Positions 55,791 through 64,000 of a DNA stretch of 64,000 nucleotides are shown piece after piece (the stretch's first letter is position 1; each line of letters opens with the position of its first letter). Made by a program: the position numbers and the translations under genes. The notes below the pieces were generated by a model. That model was not told where the DNA came from. It was given only the letters and a program-made list of their open reading frames with translations, and did not search any database. The stretch comes from Gonatopus flavifemur. Lineage: Eukaryota; Arthropoda; Insecta; Hymenoptera; Dryinidae. The DNA lies in contig JAFFJZ010000016.1 of NCBI GenBank assembly GCA_018340375.1, positions 3,417,372 through 3,481,371 on the forward strand. Direction: 5' to 3'.

Positions 55791-56615
55791 CATTCTGTCA
55801 AAAAAGTACCGGGAATTCTTGAAAAAAAAACACAAAATATTTGTTATTCTTCCAAATCTATTGTATCGCCTTCAAAGTAGCCCCCTCCCGAAATGATACA
55901 TTTATGCCAACGAACAATCCAATCATCAAAACATTTTTTATACGCTTTTTCCGGAATCGATTTCAGTTCTCGCCGTGAATTCTCTTCAATATCTTCTATC
56001 GATTCAAAACGGGTGCCTCGAAGTGGTAATTCAAGATTTGGAAACAGAAAAAAGTCGGCTGGAGCCAGATCAGGTGAATACGGCGGCTGTCCGATGATAT
56101 TTGTTGAGTTTTTGGCCAAAAATTAGTTCACAATGAAAGCCTTGTGAGATGGTGCATTATCGTGATGCAAAATCCATGAATTTTCTTTCTATAAATCTGG
56201 CCTTTTTCGACGAATTTGCTCTCTTAAACGCCGCATAACGCTTAGGTGATATTCTTTATTCACCGTCTGACCTTCTGGCAAGAATTCCGAATGTACGACG
56301 CCGCGATAATCAAGAAACACAGTCAACATTACCTTCACTTTTGATCGGCTTTGGCGTGGCTTTTTCGGTTTCGGCTCAGCTGGAAGCCGCCACTCCAAAG
56401 CTTGTTGACTGATTTGCATGTCATATTCGTAAACCCATGTCTCATCACCTGTTATAATGCGTGTTATGAATGTGGAGTCGAAATTGACTCGTTCTAGCAT
56501 GTCTTCAGCGACCTGTACGCGATTCAGTTATTGGAGAAAATTCAAGTCTTTCAGAACTAATCGAGCGGCAACGCGTTTCATGTCCAAACAATCATGTAAA
56601 ATAGTATGAACCACT
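55791..56615 (-). pseudogene. Mariner transposase remnant, 5' truncated, four stops
   Basis: The minus-strand reading in a single frame: KRVAARLVLKDLNFLQ, stop, VNFDSTFITRIITGDETWVYEYD (first Asp), LEWRLPAEPKPKK, stop, HHDNAPSHKAFIVN (second Asp), stop, then PPYSPDLAPADFFLFPNLELPL (third Asp), ending at 55844. Four in-frame stops (near 56529, 56186, 56123 and the normal end) mark decay. A terminal-repeat-like GTCAAAAAAGTACCGGGAAT lies at ~55797. The N-terminal third and the other end are missing beyond 56615. Confidence 0.88.
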
Positions 56616-58327
56616 GATCTATAGTATACACTGGATAGTGGATATCATGACTGCACTATGTAAAGTTATGTTCCTATTAGAAGCCATTTTAATCTTGGTT
56701 TCGTGCAGGAATTCGCGCGAAATTTTGAACTGTATGGATTGCGTGCAATACTTAATCCGTATGATTATGAATAAAAACGCAATATACGATCATTGGGAAT
56801 AATCATTTGTCCATAATATTTACTTTGTTTATTTAAAATACCTACGTTACGTGTCCTAGACTCGATAGTGCCTTGGTATTTGATAGTGCAGCACTTATAA
56901 CCTCCAAATAAATGTTACCGGTGTAATATAATTTCATTTATTGTAAGAATTGGAGTTTGAGTTTGTTAAGTTTGATAAATTTATTGAATTGAATTATTGA
57001 CGACGCAATTTGAACCGTAAATTTGAATCGTAATAAACTATTTTATACATGAAATAGTGGTGTAGTCAATGAAAGGGATGTAAAATTAAAATATCCACTG
57101 TCGAATATTAAAATGTAGCTTTGTTTTTCACATTTTCAATTAAATTTTGCGAATAAATTTGATTTGAATCTATATTGATGGATGGTAATGATTCTCGGAT
57201 ATCTAGTTTGGTCACAAATACTGAAAATTACCAACGTTTTGAGTAAAATATTCACAACAAAAATTTCAAATCCTCTGCCTCCAGCGTAGAACTCCTGCAG
57301 GAGTTTCCTGCTTTGGTATGCATGCATACCAAATTGATAATTTCACTATTTTCTATAATTCATTTACACTAAGTATAAGTAACTTTGTTACCTGCATTAA
57401 ATTCAATATTTTGACAAGGCTGAGAAATTCCTATATTGAAAGCAGGATACATACATTTTGCATCGTTAAAAATGTAATTCTCGTATACTTAACACAGTAA
57501 TATTACAAAAGTGATTCTATGATTAAACAACGTGAGTTTGTAAATTAGTTTTTCATTTGTTACTGTGCAAGAGAATTGTGAAAAATTTATTGAAAATTCT
57601 TCTCGAACATTTGTGTTGCCTGTAATTTTAGATATGAAAGGTTTTAGATGGAGGTTTTGCATAAATATAAATATGACAGATTTTTATTCCTTATTATCTA
57701 ATAACAATAATTATTCAAGTTGATGTGAAAAATTTAATGTATGCAGAAAAATATTTCCAGAAGAATACAAATGGATTTTCAGTTTGATATTTACAATTTT
57801 AATAAACCACAATTTTATGTAATTACAGTTTGAAACGTTCATTAAAACGAAATCAGTATTATTATAAATGAAATTTGATAGTTAATAACGCCATTTCATG
57901 ATTAATTCATTTAATTAACATGTATTCCTTATTGAAAAATTCCAATTGAAACTGATAAGTGTAGTTTGATCGGAATCAATGGGTTCGTATTAATTTTCCG
58001 TGTCATTTTGTCACACCTGCTATGGGTTTCTATTGGATTTCATGTGGGAGTCAATATTCTATTGGTGTTTATTATTAAAATCGGTAAAACTTCATGAATA
58101 TCGATGGAAAATAATTTCCCATTGGAAAATCATGTCGTTTTGTCACAAGATCTATGAGAATCTATTAGAATTAATATATTGGAAGTTTTCAACAGGGTTG
58201 CTTAGCAAAATATTGTAATAATGATGGCATGCAACAAATGACATTTCATTTTGTTTTGTATTAATCATGAAATCGTTTCGAAAAAACATTCATACCTAAT
58301 TAATTTACTATACCTGAGGGAATTCTG
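56616..58327. other. No gene; two perfect palindromes
   Basis: AT-rich with no coding support. At 57290-57305 AACTCCTGCAGGAGTT (16 bp) and at 57312-57333 a 22-bp perfect palindrome centred on GGTATGCATGCATACC lie six bases apart. Confidence 0.5.
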
Positions 58328-59224
58328 CCCAGATAACACAACAGTTCGTGAGCCGTTTCAAAAGAGTTCTTAAAATAAATTCTGGAAGAATTATTTGTTC
58401 GAACTATTAACGAGTTCTCAAGGAGTTCTTTGAATTCTGAAAGAATTATTTAACAGCTCTATGATGAATGCCTTGAGTGTTCTATGAGAGTGTCGAAAGA
58501 ATACTTCAAGATTAATTGAAGAACTCCTTAATGTCCGCTTGTTAGAACTCTTATGAAGCTCTGTCCTTGCTAGAGAAGAACTTCCTACGAATTCAACGTG
58601 AATGTTGAATTCCTGCCTGTTCCTGTCGATTCAATGATTGTGAAGAAGTATTTAGTAGAAATGATTAGGTGATGATAGTTGGTTTGAGTCCATAAAATAA
58701 AGGAATATGTAATTAGTGATATTTAATGAGAACAAAAAACTAATTATATACGTTTTGTTTTTAGCTTTGTGTATATTGCAAATATTTTGGCATTCATTGA
58801 TACTAAAAATTTCAATGATTAGTTTGATCGATTTTGTAGGTTATATTTTTACAAGGTGTCTAAACTTTAATATGTTCTGATAATTTAATGAACGTTGTAG
58901 AAATAAAAACTTGATGAACGTAAAAGATGATATGAACCATTCATTCAATATTTATCCACGTACACCTGATATTTTAAAGTAATTTTTATATTTGATAAAC
59001 ACATGAGTTCCGTGAGAGTTCTTCAGTCATTCATTTCAGGAGTTCGCAACGATTTCTGTTAACTAATGGATAGAGCTCCTCAAGAGTTCTATTAATCGGA
59101 CATTAACGACTTCTTGACGTAATTGGAAAGAACACTTGTCGATTACTTCAGAGTTCTTGAAGAATGCTTTTTACTAATGCTGAGTTCTTCAGGAACTCTT
59201 CAAGAATTTTTTGTGTTATCTGGG
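58328..59224. repeat. Foldback element with CCCAGATAACACAA ends
   Basis: 14-bp perfect inverted ends (58328-58341, 59211-59224). Subterminal stretches are rich in AGTTCTT/AAGAACT words in opposite orientation. No ORF; the target duplication is unclear. Confidence 0.75.
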
Positions 59225-59989
59225 ATGTGATTCAAATTGTATGCACTATATATAAAAAATATCTGCAAACTTCGCAATGATTAAGAAGCGTCAGCGTTAT
59301 TGAGACAAACGTGAATGTTCTTGGTTGGAATGTTCTCTCCAATGGCGAAGATCTGTAAATGAAAGTTCTCAACATTATCATATCTGAAAAGTATTAAAAA
59401 AGATAGCATAACAGAATGAAAATAAGATGAAACGATTGAGAAAAAACATTCAATCTTCATTCAATAATGTAATTTTATTTGTTCCATAAAAGCCGAAATG
59501 TAAGAACAAATAATAAATGAAAAAATAATAATTAAATATGGGAAGAAACTGTGGTAAACATATAATAAATGGAAACATGCGATAATCAGATATTACAAAT
59601 GCAGTATAACACACATTATTAATATTTGTATTCTTGTTTTACCAAAAATCGCGTGCAAAAATAATAAATAATTAATAAATTATGAAAAATATATCTCAGA
59701 AAAGAAAACTGTGTTAAAGATATCATACATAGACATATCCAACAGTACAGAGTTACCAATGTGATACACATTATTACGAAACAAAAAATGCAATAGTTTT
59801 ATTACAGAATAAACACATATATCATGCGACTATTATGGTCACTATAAAAGAAATAAATTAAAAATATATACAGAAACATGTAAAAGACATGCATAAGAAA
59901 CAGTTGGGCAAAGCTGGGGTAAACAGTTGGGTAAAAATTCTGGTAAAGCTCTCATAAAAATCACTATGATACTGCATATATAGAAATAG
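59225..59989. other. 3' flank of the THAP/P-type gene
   Basis: AT-rich. Immediately after the stop (59901-59960) the words CAGTTGGG(C/T)AAA occur twice (59901, 59924), with related TGGTAAAG nearby. No terminal inverted repeat could be identified because the other end of a putative element is beyond the window. Confidence 0.45.
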
Positions 59990-62900
59990 TTATTGGTGTT
60001 CCCAAATGAGTCTTCGGGTCATATTGTGTCTAAGTTTTGTCCCTACTAATTGTTCAGAAACGGCTTTGGTCTTTGCAAACATTCTCAAATGGATGTAGGT
60101 TTTACTAACAGCTTTTATCAAATTATATATGTGATTAGAGTCTTCCACGGAATCATCGAACAAATGTTCGTTCAATGACTCGAACAACGAACATGGTAAC
60201 TGTAGCATATCGTACATAATTTTTGAGCAAAGAACTGAGGCAAAATTTTTTTCATGTGGTATTGTTTTTAATTTATTGAGAGATTGACGAAAGAGCTTTT
60301 CAGTGTAGCTGCAGATCTTCACAACAGATTCGCTGGGATAAATCAAGCCTCCTCGATTTTTTGTGGTAATCAATGCGTACTTTTCAGGAGTAGTAGAATC
60401 ACAACGATCCAGCAAAGCGAACCGGCAAATTTCACATTTTATTGTTGGATGTTTTTGATTTGTCAGTTTCTTAACAACCCAGCCAGCGATATAAATTATG
60501 CAAGTTTCTGTAAATTGTGAAAATGATGACGGCAAAGTACCATTGAAATGTGAAAATTCGTCCATAAAAATTTGCTCATAATCATTACTAATCGTTATAT
60601 CATCTAAGCCATATTTTTTAGTAACACGCAAATTTGCAGCGATTTCATACGTTTTGGCATCGAACATATCACCTTTTGTTTTCGTGGATGGAACTGTCAG
60701 TATTGACGTGTTATCCTGAGCTTCTGCATTACCGTTGGAAGCGCGGATTTGATGGCACACTAACATTCGCTTGTATGCGGTAACAAACTGCATGCAAGTT
60801 GGATTAGGACACCATCCACCGCATTTCCTGATAGCGCAGAAGAAGAGCTCGAGATGATCCTGGCTAAGTTTATAAGTAAGCAAATACTTCAACTGCGAAT
60901 CTACCGGTTTCACATAATCTTCGTAAATCCCAATTACGGCAGAAATGGCTGAGACGAAACCGGTAAATCCGGTATGCCTTCTTGTGTCACGCATCAATTT
61001 ACCTTGCCGATCACGTATGTTCGCCAAATACTCTATCGCGTCTTCCATAGGCTTACGCCAAAAGCATTCGTTGGAAGGACGCAAAGGAGCTTTAAATCCT
61101 TTCCCAAAAGGATTCCTAGAATTTAAAAAATCAAAGACTTGATCTATACAGCGAATAAATTGAACCGTTGCTTCACTGCCTTGGAATTCTTGTAGACCCA
61201 ACGTTTTGTTGCAGTATTCGATAGCATCTGCAACGCTAGCACTCAGTGTTTGAGCTGCCCATGAAACTTTCATTTTCATTTTCTGATATTCTATGTGACA
61301 TTTCTTTAATTTATTTCCCGCTCTAAGCCCCTCTTTTTCCTGAAGCACACATAAATTTTCAATGAAACACCAATTAATTACATTGCCTGTGGAGTCTACA
61401 AGAATTCTCAAGTCACCGAAACAATTACGTAGTAATTTTAACATATGACATGCATCAAGAATGGCGTATACTTTCTTTCCTGTACTGGGGTGAGGGAAGA
61501 AAGGGCGAGGGTTATTAATATCAAAGACAACTCCAAGCTCCTTCATTATGTACACATGCTGCGCCGGACCGTCTAACGTAATCGAGATCACTTCGACTTC
61601 AATCTCATGTAATCGACGCAAGCTCTCTGTAATGAGTTCGACAAGGATGGAACTATCTATACCATTTATCAAAAAATGGGCTATAGGCAGCTTCCATCGC
61701 TGATCAACTCCTACGACCATAAAAACGAGTGCGTCTTTCGCTAAAAGACTATCATCGCTCCTTTCCTCATATGATGTTCCAATATCTACATAGCCACGTA
61801 CGATCCCATTTGGTGCACGTTGCACCCCTTTTTTGATGCCCATTTCGTCTAGCATAAAAGATACTAAGACTTTTTTATCCACTTTTTTAGCTTCAGCAAC
61901 CCGTAATTTTAAAGCCTCAAAACTTTCGCTGGTGAATCCGGGTTCACCATCAATGGATGCATACCAACACCTCAGAGTGCTGGGATCAGGGAGAGCTTTA
62001 CCGAATTTTTCCCGTACAAAAAGATAAGCTTTCGGCGAATAAAAGTGCAATGTTAGCGCAAATGATCTGAGAGCTGGAGGATATTGTTCACGAGAAATTT
62101 TACCGTGAGAATTATTTTTTAAAAAACGTTCCAAGAATTCAGATATGTCCTCATCAGCAATAGCATCAAGAGCAGCAAGTGCATTCCCAGAAACGAGCAT
62201 TTTATCTTTTAGTTCACTTACGATATCTTTCAGGCTGCTGATTTCTGCGGCCATGCGCTTCATTTTTCGTTTCTGTGCCTTACTGTCCTTGCTTAGTTCG
62301 GATAATTTTTCTCTTGTATTTTCGAGTTTCCTTTTCAACGTCTTCGGCGAATTTTCATAATTATGATCTTCTAGCACACTGCGATGAGATCGAGTTGTCT
62401 TGGGCGTACTTGAATGTGATGTCGATGTGAAATCCATGCCATGATTCTCGTCGTTCTCATCAGAGCCCCAGGCGACTCTTTTGTTACTCGGCTCAGCATC
62501 AGCATCACAATTATGAACTATGGCCGCATCAGTATTGAATTCAGTTACATCTTCAGTGGTTCTTTCACTCGATAAACTGCAGGTGAATTTCATGCTGTGG
62601 TCATTGTTTCTCAAGTGTTTCACAGCAAGTTCCTCACTTGGAATTGTAGAAATCTCTGAGAAAAGTTTTAACGTAATTCACATTAATGCTCTCATGTCCT
62701 CTAGCAAAAAACATGAATATAACTTTGCTTTTAATCAAATGTTATTATTTCACAGTTTTGAAAATTTGTCTTCTAATGAAACTTCATTCTAAATAACTCT
62801 TTTGGAAAAATCCAATATATTCTAATAGATTCAGGGCTGGGGAATATTTCATTAAAACGTATTTGAAATACATGAATTATAAGTATTTTATATTTTTCAT

Positions 62901-64000
62901 TTGAGATACATTTTTTGGAGCATTTTGTGTTTGAAATACATTTTTTGGAGTATTTTGCCCAGCCCTAAATAGATTTCCATACATTTTGTAAAGATTTATC
63001 AATAGAAATTTTTTGTTATATTAGTACTTACGAGTTTTTACCGATCGTACCAATGAAACCGGAGGTGAGCTGGGAGAGATTGTTAACGCTGTTGTAAACT
63101 CATGGAGAGTTCAACTTTTGTTTCCTTTTAAAAATTTATTCGAATCAGTTGAATTATTGAGTTTGATTTGAACAAGGCAATCAGAACTAGTGTTTAAAAA
63201 AAAAGGTCGAACACACCAATCAGAATTCAGACCATATTTTTAGTATAGCGTTAGCAATCCCTCTCAACTCTTCTCTGATAAAACTCAATAAAATATCGAC
63301 TTACAAACTCACAGAGTCCAATGAAAACCTTATAGCAGCTTTGACAAAGCGACACGGATAATTGATAGAAAACTACTATTTTCGATAAAATTACATTTAT
63401 TGGTCCCTGGCTGAAATCACTAACAAAACCTGAAGAGTTCGGAAATAATTTGTTTAGATTCTAAACACAACTAAACGATTTACTTGGGTTTACTATGTGT
63501 TTTTGTCCAAATTCTTACCAGGGGTTTTTATTGAAATTCATTCATACAGAATTTTGGTCACCTATCATTTCTGAAGGAGCAAAATCAAAATATTTATGCT
63601 TCTTTTACTATACCTGTATGATTGATTGATTGGAATATATTTGGGACCGCAGTTGGCTTCAATCTTCCTCCTGGATAGTAGCATGATGGATCAAAATGCT
63701 TTGAACATAGTACACTCCTTTTCGTTGGTACAAAATTGAGCACAGGCATATTCATGATCCACTTATCCAGAACGTCCTTCCTTGAAAAAGGGAATCTACG
63801 AATAAAAGGAATAAATATGAATGTAGTCGTCAATGTAAATTTTTTGTTTTTATCATAGACACTAAAGTTGCCCAGCATACTTATGAAATTTAAGGACTTG
63901 ATTTTTATTCTTCTTCGCTTTGCAATAAGAGCAAGCAAATTCATAATCTCCAAATATTGATGGCACGCTTCCTGGGGCAAGTGTTACATTTGTAGCAGCG
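59990..64000 (-). CDS. THAP-domain P-type transposase (intact where visible, 5' end outside)
   Basis: Minus strand: exon >64000-63881, intron 63880-63796 (GTATGC...CGTAG), exon 63795-63614, intron 63613-62656 (GTATAG...CTCAG), exon 62655-59990 with TAA. Frame is kept at both joins. The second exon pair forms a THAP DNA-binding domain: CSYC, KFHKFPFS, DKWI, LCSKHF and AVPNIF. Just before it GSVPSIF looks like the end of another THAP domain. The large exon has a coiled coil (~95-145 from 62623), then MLDEMGIK (D259), LDGPAQH (D351), LDACHMLKL (D390) and LSQDHLELFFCAIRKCGG (E592), and ends near YIAGWVVKKL with a C-x2-C. These are candidate catalytic acids of P/THAP9 enzymes. It could be a live element or a host-adopted gene. 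Confidence 0.9.
62832..62967. mobile_element. hAT MITE in the THAP/P gene intron
   Basis: CAGGGCTGGG at the left and the complement of TAGGGCTGGG at the right, with a perfect 8-bp duplication AATAGATT (62824-62831, 62968-62975). Length 136 bp, with repeated GAAATACATTTTTTGGAG inside. Confidence 0.93.

Noticed and set aside
60284..62360. Plus-strand frames opposite the THAP/P-type gene
   Set aside because: Antisense shadows of a long, domain-supported minus-strand exon.

Overview
The window reads as AT-rich animal DNA, most likely from an insect. The evidence is GT-AG introns and a dense set of arthropod-type transposable elements (TEs): Transib, P/THAP, mariner, DUF4817-type DDE, piggyBac, hAT and TA-duplicating MITEs, BEL/Pao, Ty3/gypsy-like and LINE. 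I see no operon, rRNA, CRISPR or convincing tRNA. No ordinary host gene is certain. The nearest candidate is a THAP/P-transposase-like gene at the right edge, which is uninterrupted in the part that is visible. The window is essentially one thick nest of TEs.

Layout. 1.3-12.7 kb: two pieces of a decayed P-element-type transposase (minus strand) lie on either side of a nest. The nest is a foldback element (3561-9562) holding a full-length mariner (3725-5016, TA duplication) and a 3.1-kb hAT-type element (5843-8927, 8-bp duplication ATTGTAAT), which itself holds four smaller elements. 14.6-33.6 kb: a Ty3/gypsy-like retroelement with two 1.47-kb LTRs in INVERTED orientation (14627-21565 and 32057-33618), each followed inward by a primer-binding-site-like stretch, with decayed gag and pol between them. 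Two Transib transposons sit inside it, one in the left LTR (15098-20550) and one in gag (22983-28272). 33.8-41.5 kb: piggyBac remnant, LINE ORF1 fragment and a BEL/Pao element (minus). 41.6-55.3 kb: foldbacks, a DDE transposon with ~400-bp terminal repeats (44541-46574), a minisatellite (50.1-50.8 kb) and a ~150-bp-arm hairpin. 55.8-64 kb: a mariner remnant, a foldback, and the THAP/P-type gene (59990 to beyond 64000, minus).

Most notable system: both Transib elements, whose transposases belong to the family related to the RAG1 core, have ends starting with CACAGTG, the consensus heptamer of V(D)J recombination signals; one end of the second reads CATAGTG. Both are flanked by 5-bp GC-rich target duplications (CGCTG; CGTCC). 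The gag-borne element encodes an apparently intact, once-spliced 674-residue transposase with candidate DDE residues D277, D381 and E590. The LTR-borne element is a head-to-head dimer of a nearly full copy and an internally deleted copy, so both outer ends are the same (3') terminus, yet its target duplication is perfect. Both carry subterminal arrays of ~120-bp units, each unit with two AANATGGC motifs.

Coordinates and motifs were read by eye. Identities, ages and family names marked as inference need alignment.
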